From Thiovibrio sp964588325 (GTDB lineage: Bacteria; Desulfobacterota; Desulfobulbia; Desulfobulbales; Desulfurivibrionaceae), in assembly GCA_964588325.1 (NCBI GenBank), contig CAZPOR010000009.1:62001-126000 (forward strand): a stretch of 64,000 bases of DNA. Direction: 5' to 3'. Shown one piece after another: positions 1 through 8,608 of this stretch; positions within the stretch are counted from its first letter, which is position 1, and the number at the start of each line of letters is the position of its first letter. The position numbers were made by a program, and so were the translations under genes. The notes under the pieces were generated by a model. It did no database searches. It was given only the letters and a program-made list of their open reading frames with translations, and was not told the origin of the DNA.

Positions 1-76
1 GCGATGAGTTACCGGATTGACCTTTTTTGGAGTGCGGTTTGGCTCCTCAATTTTCTAATTTGAGTGGAGTTACACG
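1..76 (+). other. hdrA upstream region
   Basis: Seventy-six bases precede hdrA. No complete gene is visible. A GGAG Shine-Dalgarno sequence lies about eight bases before the hdrA ATG at 77, which supports that start. The window begins too close to see a promoter or an upstream gene of the operon. Confidence 0.5.
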
Positions 77-3000
77 ATGGGACAAGCAAAAGATAAGAAG
101 TCAGGGACGGTGATGGTCGTCGGCGGCGGTATCGCCGGGGTTCAGGCAGCCCTTGATTTGACCGAGCTTGGCTACTATGTCTATCTGGTGGAAAAATCAG
201 CGGCCATTGGCGGCGCCATGGCGCAGTTGGATAAAACCTTTCCAACCAACGACTGCTCGCTTTGAATACTCGCGCCTAAGCTGGTAGAGGCCGGTCGGTC
301 TCCCAATATCGAAATCCTGAGCAACGCTGATTTTCTTTCCCTGGACGGAAAGCCGGGCAATTTTACCGCCAAGCTGCGGATGCGCCCGCGCTATATCGAC
401 GCGGACAAATGCACGGCCTGCGGTCTGTGCACCAAATACTGCCCCAGGCATCTGGTGGATCAGTACAACGAAGGCTTGGCCGTCACCCGGCCCATCCACA
501 TCGACTATGCCCAGGCAGTGCCCGCCACCTATTTCATCGATCCGGAGGCCTGCCTGTACCTGAAGCACGGCACCTGCCAGATCTGCGTTTGCACCTGCCA
601 GAGCAAGGCCATTGATTTCAGCCAGAAGGCAGAGGAAAAAGAGCTGCAGATCGGCGCGGTGATCATGGCCCCTGGCTTTGGCCGCATCCCCGATGCAACC
701 CTGGCCAAGTACAGTTACGGCCAGCATCCCGACGTCATGACCAGCTTGGAGTTCGAGCGGCTGCTCTGCGCCTCCGGCCCCTTTGAGGGCGAGGTCAAGT
801 GCCTTTCCGACCGCAGGCATCCCAAGAAGATCGCCTTTATCCAGTGCGTGGGCTCCCGGGATCTCGGCTGCAACAACGGCTACTGTTCCTCGGTCTGCTG
901 CATGTATGCGATCAAGGAGGCCATGGTTGCCAAGGAGCACGATCCCGAGGTGGAGATCACCATCTACTACATGGACATGCGGACCCAGGGCAAGGGCTTC
1001 GATGCCGCCCAGAAAAAGGCCGAGTCCATGGGGATCAAGTTTGTCCGGGCCAAGGTGGCTGATGTCATGCCGTGGGACAAGAACCTCAAGCTGACCTATT
1101 CCACCATGGACGGGACGCACTCCTTCGAGCCCTTTGATATCGTGGTGCTCTCCGTGGGTCTCGATGCTCCGGCCGATGCCAAGAACCTCGGCGAAATCGC
1201 CGGGTTTGCCTTGAATAACTACGACTTCTGCAAGACCGAGACCTTTGCCCCCTTGCTCACCACCAGGCCTGGAGTCATGGTGGCCGGCGCTTTCCAGGGC
1301 CCCAAGGATATCCCGGAAAGCGTCACCCAGTCCAGCGCGGCCGCAGGCATCGCCGCCGGGTTGATTGCCAAGGACCGCGGCAAGGCCCTGGTCCACAAGA
1401 CCTATCCCCAGGAGCAGGAAACCGGCAAGGATGAAGAGGTCCGCATCGGCGTTTTCGTCTGCCATTGCGGAATCAACATCGGCAGCGTGGTCGACGTACC
1501 CGCGGTGGAGCAGTACACCGAGGGCATGGAAGGCGTGGTCTACCATGCCCAGAGCCTGTACAGTTGTTCGCAGGATGCTCAGGAGGTGCTCAAGGCAAAG
1601 ATCAAGGAGCACAACCTGAACCGCGTTGTTATCGCGGCCTGTTCTCCGAGAACCCATGAGCCGCTCTTCCAGGAAACCCTGAAGGATGCTGGCCTGAACC
1701 GCTGTCTCTTCGAGATGGTCAATATCCGCGACCACTGCTCCTGGGTACATGCCAACGAGCCCGCGGCCGCGACGCAGAAGTCCAAGGATCTGGTGCGCAT
1801 GGGTATTGCCAAGGCCCGTCATATCCAGCCCCTGCCCGAGCAGACCGTGCCGGTTACCCCCAAGGCCCTGGTTTTGGGCGGCGGGGTGGCAGGCTTGACT
1901 GCGGCGCTGACCTTAGCGGAGCAGGGTTTCCACACCACGGTGGTGGAAAAGGAGGCGACCCTGGGCGGTCATCTCCAGCATCTTTCCTTCACCCTCCAGG
2001 GCGACACGGTGTCCACCGTGCTGGGCAACCTGACCGACACGGTGAAGAAGAACAAGAAGATCGAGGTGCTGACCAACACCGAACTGACCCAGGTCAACGG
2101 CTTTGTCGGCAACTTCAGCTCGGTGCTTACCACCACCAAGGGCAAGAAAGCGACGGAAACCACCCTTGACCATGGGGTGATCATCATCGCCACCGGTGGG
2201 CGCGAGCATCGGCCCGAGGTGGTGCTGGGCAACCCGGTGAAGTTCTCCGACGCCATCGTTACCCAGCGCGAGCTGGAGCAGCGGCTCTCCGGCAAGGGCA
2301 AGAACCTGGCGCCCAAGTCGGTGGTCATGGTGCAGTGCGCCGGTTCCCGTGGCGACGATCTCAATTACTGCAGCAAGGTGTGCTGCAACCATGCGGTGAA
2401 AAACGCCCTCAAGATCAAGGCGCTTGATCCGGCCTCCCAGGTGGTGGTGCTCTACCGCGACATGCGCACCTATGGCTTTGCCGAGGATGCCTACCGCGAG
2501 GCTCGGGAAAAAGGGGTGGTCTTCATCCCCTACACCATGGACAACAAGCCGAAGTTCAAGACCAGCGGCAAGAAGACCAGCGTCACCTTTTACGATCCGA
2601 TCCTTCGCGACGAGGTCACCATGGCTCCCGAAGTGCTGGCCCTGAGCGTCGGTATCGTTGCCGAAGGCACCGAAGACCTGAGCAAGCTCTTGAAGATTCC
2701 GGTGAACGAGGACAAGTTCTTCCTTGAGGCCCACGTCAAGCTGCGGCCGGTGGAATTGCCGGTGAGCGGGGTCTATGTCTGCGGCCTGGCCCATTCGCCC
2801 AAGCCGGTGGAGGAGATCATCGTCCAGGCGCAGGCAGCGGCGGCCAAGGCGGCCATCCCGCTCTGCAAGGGATTTGTCTCGGTGGAACCCACCATTTCCT
2901 GCGTGGATAAAGATGCGTGCATCGGCTGCGGCCTGTGCGAATCGCTCTGCCCGTATCAGTCCATCCGGATCATCAAGGACGAAAACGGCAAGCGCAAGGC

Positions 3001-3130
3001 CGAGACCATCACCGCCTCCTGCAAGGGCTGCGGCATCTGCGCCTCGCATTGCCCGGTATTCGCCATCTCCATGGGCGGCTTCACCGATGAACAGATAAAC
3101 GCGCAAATCACCGCCTTTGGTGCACAATAG
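77..3130 (+). CDS. hdrA: HdrA-like heterodisulfide reductase subunit A, selenocysteine-containing
   Basis: Flavin and iron-sulfur protein of cytoplasmic, usually electron-bifurcating, heterodisulfide reductase complexes. The frame carries an in-frame TGA at 263-265 (residue 63) and continues without another stop to 3130, about 1017 residues. The UGA sits in the conserved HdrA flavin-site motif NDCSxCILAPKL, where the second Cys is replaced by Sec. Order: N-terminal FAD-binding GGGIAG (about residue 14), Sec63, two 4Fe-4S clusters (Cys112/115/118/122 and Cys167/170/172/174), a VCHCG segment near residue 460, a second FAD module (GGGVAG) and two C-terminal ferredoxin motifs (about 950-1006). 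It is thus a double HdrA. The second module lacks the NDC motif. It is followed after ten bases by mvhD, its usual electron partner. Confidence 0.9.
263..302 (+). promoter_or_regulatory. UGA-Sec codon and bacterial SECIS-like hairpin in hdrA
   Basis: The UGA at 263-265 is followed by a hairpin with arms 287-292 (GAGGCC) and 297-302 (GGTCTC), six pairs including one G-U, closed by a GGTC loop. The loop GU is about 28 nt after the UGA, within the spacing known for bacterial SECIS elements, and the GGUC loop resembles that of E. coli fdhF. The hairpin is seen in the sequence; SelB binding is inferred. Confidence 0.75.
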
Positions 3131-3140
3131 AGGAGCAGGT

Positions 3141-3773
3141 ATGAGTCAGAAAGATTTCAACCCGAAGATCCTGGGTTTTCTCTGCAACTGGTGCTGCTAT
3201 GCCGCAGCGGACAGTGCCGGGGTTTCCCGTTACCAGTATCCGCCGAATCTGCGGACCATCCGGGTGATGTGCACCGGGCGGCTTGATCCGGCCTTTGTCC
3301 TGCGCGGGTTTGCCGAAGGCGCCGACGCCATCTTCTCCGGTGGCTGACAACTCGGTGAATGCCATTACCAGGTTGGTAATTACGACGCGATGGGTGTGAG
3401 TGCATTGGTGAAAAAGGTTCTGGCCGAGGTCGGGATCAATCCGGACAGGTTTGGTCTGCAGTGGGCCTCTGCGGCGGAGGCGCCGCGCTTTGTCAAACTG
3501 ATCACCGATTTTACCATGAAGACCAAGGAGCTCGGTCCGATCGGCCAGTCCGAGGGCTTGAGCCCCGAGGAGTTGAAGGTGCGGATCGACAAGGCCCTTG
3601 CCCTGGTGAGCGACCGCAAGTTGCGGATCGCCCTGGGCAACGCTACCAAGACCATTCGGAAAGAATCGATCTTTACCCAGGAAGGCATCACCGCCGTGAT
3701 CGAAGACAAGCTGGGAAAAACCATCACTGCCGGTTTGGCAGGCGGTGGCCCGGAGGTTGCGGCCAAGAAGTAA
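3141..3773 (+). CDS. mvhD: MvhD-like iron-sulfur subunit, selenocysteine-containing
   Basis: Small 2Fe-2S protein of the MvhD/FlpD family that passes electrons from hydrogenase or formate dehydrogenase to HdrA. The ATG at 3141 has an AGGAG site just upstream (3131-3135). An in-frame TGA at 3345-3347 (residue 69) is followed by open frame to 3773, giving 210 residues. The UGA replaces the first Cys of the family motif GC-x3-GxCHY; here the motif reads G-U-QLGECHY. N-terminal Cys residues (LCNWCCYAAAD) are the other usual ligands. Ten bases separate it from hdrA, so both should be cotranscribed; a terminator follows the stop codon. Conventional gene callers will report two fragments, 3141-3347 and 3390-3773. 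Confidence 0.9.
3345..3380 (+). promoter_or_regulatory. UGA-Sec codon and bacterial SECIS-like hairpin in mvhD
   Basis: After the UGA at 3345-3347 there is a perfect six-pair stem, ATTACC (3364-3369) with GGTAAT (3375-3380), enclosing the loop AGGTT. The loop GU is about 25 nt from the UGA. Position, stem length and loop sequence all fit a bacterial SECIS element. Confidence 0.78.
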
Positions 3774-3802
3774 ACGCGGCAAACAGAACGAAAAAATGTT
3801 CT

Positions 3803-3843
3803 AACGGGAGGTGCGGGCACATGTTCGCCCTCCCGTTTTTTTC
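3803..3843 (+). terminator. Rho-independent terminator after mvhD
   Basis: The arms AACGGGAGG (3803-3811) and CCTCCCGTT (3829-3837) pair perfectly and are followed by a run of T. It closes the hdrA-mvhD transcript before the separate small gene at 3871. Confidence 0.85.
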
Positions 3844-3870
3844 TAAAGCCGTACCAACAGGAGATTGAAC

Positions 3871-4326
3871 ATGAAACGTTTTTTGCTCGCAATAGCGGTG
3901 GCCGCGGCCGCCGTTACCACCCCTGCGCTGGCTGCCGACGTTGGCGTCTCGGTCAGCATTGGCCAACCCGGTTTCTATGGCCGTATTGACATCGGCGACT
4001 ACCCGCAGCCAAGGGTGCTCTATCGTCAGCCGATAATCGTTGAACGGGTGCAGGTTGTCCGTCCTCCCGTCTATCTGCGCGTACCGCCGGGCCATGCCAA
4101 AAATTGGAAAAAGCACTGCCGCGAATACAATGCCTGCGGTGAGCGCGTCTTTTTTGTGCATGACGACTGGTACGAACGCGAGTATGTCCCGCGGTATCAG
4201 GAAAAACACCGTGATCGCGGGGATGGCCATCGTGACAATGACAGGGATGATGACCATGGGAAGCAAAAGAAAAACGGCAAAGGGCATGGCAAGGGCAACG
4301 GCAATGATCATGACCGTGGCCGCTAA
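3871..4326 (+). CDS. Secreted basic/acidic low-complexity protein, unknown function
   Basis: A 151-residue protein with a clear N-terminal signal peptide (MKRFLLAIAVAAAAVTTPA, cleavage near ALA-AD at about residue 21), so probably periplasmic or exported. The middle part (about 50-110) has conserved-looking VPPGHAKNWKKHC and ACGERVFFVHDDWYEREYVPR stretches with two Cys. The C-terminal 45 residues consist almost only of H, D, R, K, G and N, which could bind metal or nucleic acid. The start was chosen at the ATG with an ACAGGAGA site seven bases upstream. It has its own terminator and lies between two similar terminator regions. I do not recognise a named function. Confidence 0.7.
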   Translation: MKRFLLAIAVAAAAVTTPALAADVGVSVSIGQPGFYGRIDIGDYPQPRVLYRQPIIVERVQVVRPPVYLRVPPGHAKNWKKHCREYNACGERVFFVHDDWYEREYVPRYQEKHRDRGDGHRDNDRDDDHGKQKKNGKGHGKGNGNDHDRGR

Positions 4327-4380
4327 GGCAGCAGCCGAGAAGTAAACGCCGCAAACAGGAGGGAAGAAGAAGTTTCAACG

Positions 4381-4415
4381 GGAGGTGCGATAGTTGTTCG
4401 CACCTCCTTTTTTTT
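4381..4415 (+). terminator. Rho-independent terminator between convergent genes
   Basis: GGAGGTGCGA (4381-4390) pairs perfectly with TCGCACCTCC (4398-4407), followed by eight T. It ends the gene at 3871-4326 and abuts the stop of the convergent tetR gene. Its surroundings resemble the terminator region at 3764-3843. Confidence 0.85.
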
Positions 4416-5097
4416 ATGATGGCGGGCGGAGAAAACCGGGAAGGAAGGACGGCTTGTGCTTGGTGGTTTCCGGCAAGGGTGTCCCTTCCCGTTGTGCCAG
4501 TTCGGCCAAGGCCTTTTTTGTGAGGTGCGGCCTGACCATGTTCCTGAGCAGGTCAATGCCCCGTCGGAGCGTCTCGTCATTGACTTCTTCCCCTCCCACC
4601 TCCAGGTAGTTGAGCCAGAAAAGGGCCACCAGCCAGATCTCTTCGGTGAACAGGGCCATCTCCTTTTCTGGCATGGGCTTTAAGGTTCCGGTGGCAACGG
4701 AACAGTCGTTGGATTGCCGGATAACGGTGAGCATGGTGCGGTGGGTGTGGAGAAAACGCTCCTTGAGGAGCGGATCGTTCATGATCAGCGAGGTCAGCTC
4801 ACGCTTGAAAAATCGATAGCGCCAGTTGTACGCCTGGATCATGGCAAAGGTCTGCTCCATGGTTTCCAGGGTGCCGGGCTGAAAGGTGTCCAGGACCAGT
4901 TGGTACTGTTCCAGGCCGTAGGCGTCCATCTGCTCGAAAATGGCGCGGATGATGTCTTCCTTGTTGCGAAAATGATAGTAGAGATTGCCGGGGCTGATGC
5001 CGGCAGCCGCGGCAATATGGTTGGTGGTCACCCCTTTGGTGCCCTGCTCATTGAAGAGTTGGAGGGTTGTCTCGATGATTTTGTCGCGGGTTTTCAT
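4414..5097 (-). CDS. TetR family transcriptional regulator
   Basis: A 227-residue TetR-type repressor. The N-terminal helix-turn-helix spans about residues 8-55, including the typical AGISPGNLYYHFRNKEDII segment; the remainder is a helical ligand-binding domain. It is encoded 54 bases downstream of the radical SAM gene on the same strand. It lacks a Shine-Dalgarno sequence of its own and its ATG overlaps the stop of a 13-codon leader ORF, so translation is probably coupled. A 33-bp palindrome over the promoter of the upstream gene is its likely operator, making an autoregulated two-gene unit. The inducer is unknown. Confidence 0.88.
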   Translation of the reverse strand: MKTRDKIIETTLQLFNEQGTKGVTTNHIAAAAGISPGNLYYHFRNKEDIIRAIFEQMDAYGLEQYQLVLDTFQPGTLETMEQTFAMIQAYNWRYRFFKRELTSLIMNDPLLKERFLHTHRTMLTVIRQSNDCSVATGTLKPMPEKEMALFTEEIWLVALFWLNYLEVGGEEVNDETLRRGIDLLRNMVRPHLTKKALAELAQREGTPLPETTKHKPSFLPGFLRPPS

Positions 5098-5135
5098 AGT
5101 TGGATATGGTACCAGACAGAGACAGCGATGGCCAT
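5094..5135 (-). CDS. 13-residue leader ORF coupled to tetR
   Basis: A short frame (MAIAVSVWYHIQL, stop TGA at 5096-5094) starts at the ATG 5135-5133 with a consensus AGGAGG seven bases upstream. Its stop overlaps the tetR start as ATGA. The strong ribosome site and exact overlap suggest that it serves to deliver ribosomes to tetR. No evidence that the peptide itself has a function. Confidence 0.5.
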   Translation of the reverse strand: MAIAVSVWYHIQL

Positions 5136-5151
5136 TGTAAAGCCTCCTGAT

Positions 5152-6510
5152 TCAATAATCCAAATGCGCCAAACGAATTTTTTTAAGCACGGTGCCGAAC
5201 AACCGTATCCGTTGGAGCATGCCTTGTAGCCCGAAGCGGGCAAGGGTGGGGATGATCCGGTAAAACGGCACCGCCTTGGCCCAGAGGTTGGCCATCTCCT
5301 GGTGAAACTCCGCCAGCGGCAGGGTGGTGGGAAGCAGGGCATGAACCATGTCGTACAGCTCCGGTTTGTGGCTCAGGATTTCTCCGTACCGCTGGGCATA
5401 CAGCTTGGTGCCGGGAAGCGGGGTCATGACGGTGAAGGTGGCGTACTTGTGCTTTAGCCGCCGCACGTAGGCCAGCAGGTTGCGGAAATCCTCACGGCTG
5501 TAGTCCGGATTGACCATATAGGAGGCGTACATCATGATTCCCAGCCCATCAAGGATTGTGACCGCCTGGCCCTGCTGCGCCGTGGTGATCCCTTTGTTCA
5601 TGGTCGCAAGCCGTTGGTCGGAAAAGTCCTCCATGCCTACGAATACCTGGGCCAGGCCGATTTTTGCCCATTTGGCGAACAGCTCCGGGTGTTTGATGAT
5701 GGTGTCCACCCGGCCATAGAGAAAGTAGTTCTTTTGTATCCCCGCTTCCCGGATCAGGTCGGCCAGCCGGTCCATCCGCTGGGCATCGCACATGGATTCG
5801 TCATCGCAGAAAAAAACATTCGGCTCGGCAATGGTTTTTAGCTCGGCCACCACTGCGGCAGGATCGCGGCGCAGGTACCTGCCTCCGGTGATGGACCAGA
5901 GGGCGCAAAAGTTGCAACGGGCCGTGCAGCCCAGGGACGTGCGCACCGAGGCCAGGGGCTTGAACCATTCGCTGAAATACTGCTTCCGGTAGCGGGCGGT
6001 CAGCGAGCGGTCGGGAAAGGGGAGGACGTTGAGATCGGTGTAAGGCCGGGGCGCGCTGAACACCATCCCTTCCGAACACGGGACGGCGAGCCCCTTGATC
6101 TCCGAGAGGCGTGTCCCTGCCTTCAGGGCCGCGGCTATCTCCCGCAAGGTGAAAACCCCTTCGCCGATGACCAGCAGATCAATGTCCGGTTCGTTGAAAT
6201 CTTCCGGCTGCACCGTGGCATGGTGCCCTCCCACCACAATGAAGAGTTCGGGGAGGATGGCCTTGAGGCGGGGCGCAAGGTCTTTGATAATGTTGACATG
6301 GCTGGTGTAGCCGGTAAGCCCGACCAGTTCCGGCTGAAACCTGCGGCAGGCGCCCTCGATATCCGGCTCCAGCCTGGCATCGAGAATTTCCACGGTGTGG
6401 CCGTCCAGCTTCAGCCCGGCCCCAAGGTATTCCAGAGCCAGCGGTTCAAACAAGAAAAACTGATCGATGAGAGGGGTGTGGCTGGGGGGCTGAACGAGCA
6501 GAATGTTCAT
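5152..6510 (-). CDS. B12-binding-domain radical SAM protein
   Basis: A 452-residue enzyme of the BchE/P-methylase-like class. Residues 1-130 form a Rossmann-like cobalamin-binding-type domain (GGHHAT at about 94-99), but without an obvious DxHxxG cobalt-ligating motif. The radical SAM cluster motif CTARCNFC is at Cys195/199/202. The C-terminal 130 residues are the extension typical of this class. The ATG at 6510 has AGGAGG at good spacing. Substrate unknown; relatives methylate or rearrange unactivated carbons in lipids, cofactors or natural products. It is cotranscribed with its TetR regulator, which suggests an inducible reaction and not a housekeeping one. Confidence 0.82.
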   Translation of the reverse strand: MNILLVQPPSHTPLIDQFFLFEPLALEYLGAGLKLDGHTVEILDARLEPDIEGACRRFQPELVGLTGYTSHVNIIKDLAPRLKAILPELFIVVGGHHATVQPEDFNEPDIDLLVIGEGVFTLREIAAALKAGTRLSEIKGLAVPCSEGMVFSAPRPYTDLNVLPFPDRSLTARYRKQYFSEWFKPLASVRTSLGCTARCNFCALWSITGGRYLRRDPAAVVAELKTIAEPNVFFCDDESMCDAQRMDRLADLIREAGIQKNYFLYGRVDTIIKHPELFAKWAKIGLAQVFVGMEDFSDQRLATMNKGITTAQQGQAVTILDGLGIMMYASYMVNPDYSREDFRNLLAYVRRLKHKYATFTVMTPLPGTKLYAQRYGEILSHKPELYDMVHALLPTTLPLAEFHQEMANLWAKAVPFYRIIPTLARFGLQGMLQRIRLFGTVLKKIRLAHLDY

Positions 6511-6530
6511 GGGTATCCTCCTGTCCGGGT

Positions 6531-6573
6531 AGAGTATTCATTCTAATATAGAATAAATACTCTAAAGCAACAA
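6531..6573 (-). promoter_or_regulatory. Promoter with 33-bp TetR-type operator
   Basis: Arms 6531-6545 (AGAGTATTCATTCTA) and 6549-6563 form an inverted repeat with 15-base arms, one mismatch and a three-base spacer. On the minus strand a -35 TTGTTG (6573-6568) and a -10 TATATT (6550-6545) are separated by 17 bases. The operator covers the -10 and the spacer, so binding would block RNA polymerase at the radical SAM-tetR operon. Confidence 0.8.
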
Positions 6574-6629
6574 GGAGAATAGTGTGTGCGTTGATGCCGC
6601 TGGATTATTCAGGACGATGGCCTGAGCCC

Positions 6630-7475
6630 TCAGTCATCCAGCTCCATGATCTTCAGTTTACGCAGTTCCGCCAGGCTGAAGACCGGGCCGTCTACGCAGG
6701 CCAGCTTGGTGTCCATGTGGCAGTGGCGGCAGATGCCCACCCCGCATTTCATATGGCGCTCCATGGTGGTGAGCACCTGATGGTCGCCAAAGCCCATGCT
6801 CACCAGCCTGCCCAGCACCGCCCGAAACATCAGGGGCGGGCCGCAGATCAGGGCGGTGCTTTGGTGTACGTTCGGCTGCAAGTCTTCCAGCAGGGAAGTG
6901 ACCAGCCCCACTGCCCCATCCCATCCGGGTTCCGCGGCATCAACGGTGAGGCGGCAATCCACTCCTTGCTGTTGCCACTGGGCCAGATCGGCCTGAAAAG
7001 CGATGTCGGATGGGGTGCGGCTGCCGTAGAGCACGGTGAGCGCACCGAATTGCTCCCGCTGATTCAGGCATCCGTTGACCACGGCGCGGAGGGGCGCCAA
7101 GCCGATGCCGCCTGCCACGAACAACAGGTCTTTCTTCTGGAGTTGCTCCATGGGAAAGGGGCGTCCGTAGGGGCCGCGCAACCCGATGGTGTCGCCGACC
7201 CGCAGTCCGTGCATGGCGGTGGTGAGTTTTCCCGCCCGGCGGACGCTCAAATGGATGGACCCTGGCCGGGTGGGCGGCGAGGAGATGGAGATGGGCGCTT
7301 CCCCGCAATGGGGCATGGATACCAGCATGAACTGGCCCGGCTGGTGGCGGAAGGCGTCGTTGTACTGGCGATCGCAGAAGGTCAGGACAAAGGTGGAAAT
7401 TTGAGAGTTTTCGACGAGGATCTCTTCCACCTTGGCCTGTCTGGGCAGGTAGATATCGGTGATGGTCTGCGGCAT
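6630..7475 (-). CDS. FAD/NAD(P)-binding FeS oxidoreductase subunit (sulfhydrogenase gamma/HydG-like)
   Basis: A 281-residue flavoprotein of the ferredoxin-NADP reductase/dihydroorotate dehydrogenase B type. An N-terminal FAD-binding barrel (GQFMLVSMP, about 48-56) is followed by an NAD(P)-binding half (LLFVAGGIGLAPLRAV, about 117-132) and a C-terminal 2Fe-2S motif, CGVGICRHC then C about eleven residues later. Third gene of the fdhA operon, beginning 31 bases after the beta subunit. Start chosen at MPQTITD; the longer upstream frame is within the preceding gene. Likely couples formate oxidation to NAD(P)H or, with HdrA, to ferredoxin; the acceptor is inferred, not seen. Confidence 0.82.
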   Translation of the reverse strand: MPQTITDIYLPRQAKVEEILVENSQISTFVLTFCDRQYNDAFRHQPGQFMLVSMPHCGEAPISISSPPTRPGSIHLSVRRAGKLTTAMHGLRVGDTIGLRGPYGRPFPMEQLQKKDLLFVAGGIGLAPLRAVVNGCLNQREQFGALTVLYGSRTPSDIAFQADLAQWQQQGVDCRLTVDAAEPGWDGAVGLVTSLLEDLQPNVHQSTALICGPPLMFRAVLGRLVSMGFGDHQVLTTMERHMKCGVGICRHCHMDTKLACVDGPVFSLAELRKLKIMELDD

Positions 7476-7506
7476 GGTTATTTTCCGATTGAGTTGATGG
7501 TCTCGC

Positions 7507-8568
7507 CTACAGGCTGCCCTGGCAGGCGCGCTCCACAAAACGGACGATGTCGGTGCCGCCGAAGCAGATACCCACGCAGCGGCCGCACCCCACACAGCTC
7601 GGCCGACCGGTCAGGCGCACATCGTCGCGGAGCTTGTGGGTAAAGCGCTGGCGGATGGCCTCGGTCTTGGCCTGCACCGGATTGTGTCCCCCGGCCATGG
7701 CCGTAAATCCTGCAAAGGTGCAGGCGTCCCAACTCCGCAGCCGTTGGCCGCTGGTGGCGTCGAGTTGTTGGTCGCTGATGGTGAAGCAGGTGCAGGTGGG
7801 GCAGAGATAGGCGCAGCCGCCGCAGTCCTGGCAGCGCAGGGACAATTCGGCAAAAACTTCATCCGGCACTCCGTCCGCTTTCAGCCGCCGGATGGCCTGT
7901 TCCACATGCACCTGGCGGCTGAAGCGGCCACGCGCCTCCAAAAAGGCCTGGTATCGGGCAGCGCTGTCCGTGTCGGCGGCAGGCGAGAAAAATCCCTGCC
8001 AGCGTTCAATCAGGGCCTGGCCCGGCGCTCTCCCGGTCTCCACGAGGAAGCGGTCGCCCAGGTCGGTGAGCTGCAGGTCGCTGCCCATCTCGATAAAGGG
8101 GCCGGAACCGGTGGCGTTGCAAAAGCACTTCGGGGCAGGGGAGTTGCAGTTGATCCCGATCAGCACCGAGCCCTGACGCCGTCGCAGGTAGAAAGGATCG
8201 CGCTGGCGGCGGGAGAAAACCACATCCATGTAGAGCACGGCGGAGAGATCGCAGGGATGCACCCCGAAATAGACCGTGGGCGGGATGGATGCCGGGATGG
8301 GCTGGAAGTCGTACCCCTCAGGGCTGGTTGTATAGGTGTACAGCCGCTCCTGCTGGGGCAGGAAGAACTGCTTGAGCGAGTTCTGCGGCGGCTCGTTCAG
8401 CTCGATTGCCGCCGCGTCCAGGTCGTCGATCACCGTGAACAGCACATCACCGTGGCGGTTGCGCACCGGCGCCACCAGGCGGTACTCCTTGGTGAGCTTG
8501 CGCAGAAAGCCCTTCAGGTGATCCTTTTTCAGCAGGTGGCTGTCGGCCATGTCGGCTGTGTGGGGCAT
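7507..8568 (-). CDS. 4Fe-4S electron-transfer subunit (sulfhydrogenase beta/HydB-like)
   Basis: A 353-residue cytoplasmic iron-sulfur protein related to sulfhydrogenase beta subunits. Two clusters of cysteines near the C-terminus, CQDCGGCAYLCPTCTC and CVGCGRCVGIC, would carry 4Fe-4S centres. The N-terminal two thirds match the beta-subunit fold, including VYFGVHPCDL and KCFCNATG. It lies between fdhA and the flavin subunit on the same strand and would relay electrons between them. The ATG at 8568 has an AAAGGAAA site. A palindromic repeat separates it from fdhA, which may modulate expression between the two genes. Confidence 0.82.
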   Translation of the reverse strand: MPHTADMADSHLLKKDHLKGFLRKLTKEYRLVAPVRNRHGDVLFTVIDDLDAAAIELNEPPQNSLKQFFLPQQERLYTYTTSPEGYDFQPIPASIPPTVYFGVHPCDLSAVLYMDVVFSRRQRDPFYLRRRQGSVLIGINCNSPAPKCFCNATGSGPFIEMGSDLQLTDLGDRFLVETGRAPGQALIERWQGFFSPAADTDSAARYQAFLEARGRFSRQVHVEQAIRRLKADGVPDEVFAELSLRCQDCGGCAYLCPTCTCFTISDQQLDATSGQRLRSWDACTFAGFTAMAGGHNPVQAKTEAIRQRFTHKLRDDVRLTGRPSCVGCGRCVGICFGGTDIVRFVERACQGSL

Positions 8569-8608
8569 GGAAGTTTCCTTTTTTCGCTTTCGTGCAATCG
8601 TAACAACG

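Noticed and set aside
263..265. hdrA as a pseudogene with a nonsense mutation
   Set aside because: The UGA is at a conserved Cys and followed by a SECIS-like hairpin. Two other genes in this window show the same arrangement, which is unlikely for chance mutations.
197..1822. Long open frame on the minus strand opposite hdrA (541 codons)
   Set aside because: It is antisense to a well-supported gene, has His/Gly-rich composition without domains, and arises from the GC-rich third positions of hdrA. The same applies to the other long frames opposite yhaN and asmA-like genes.
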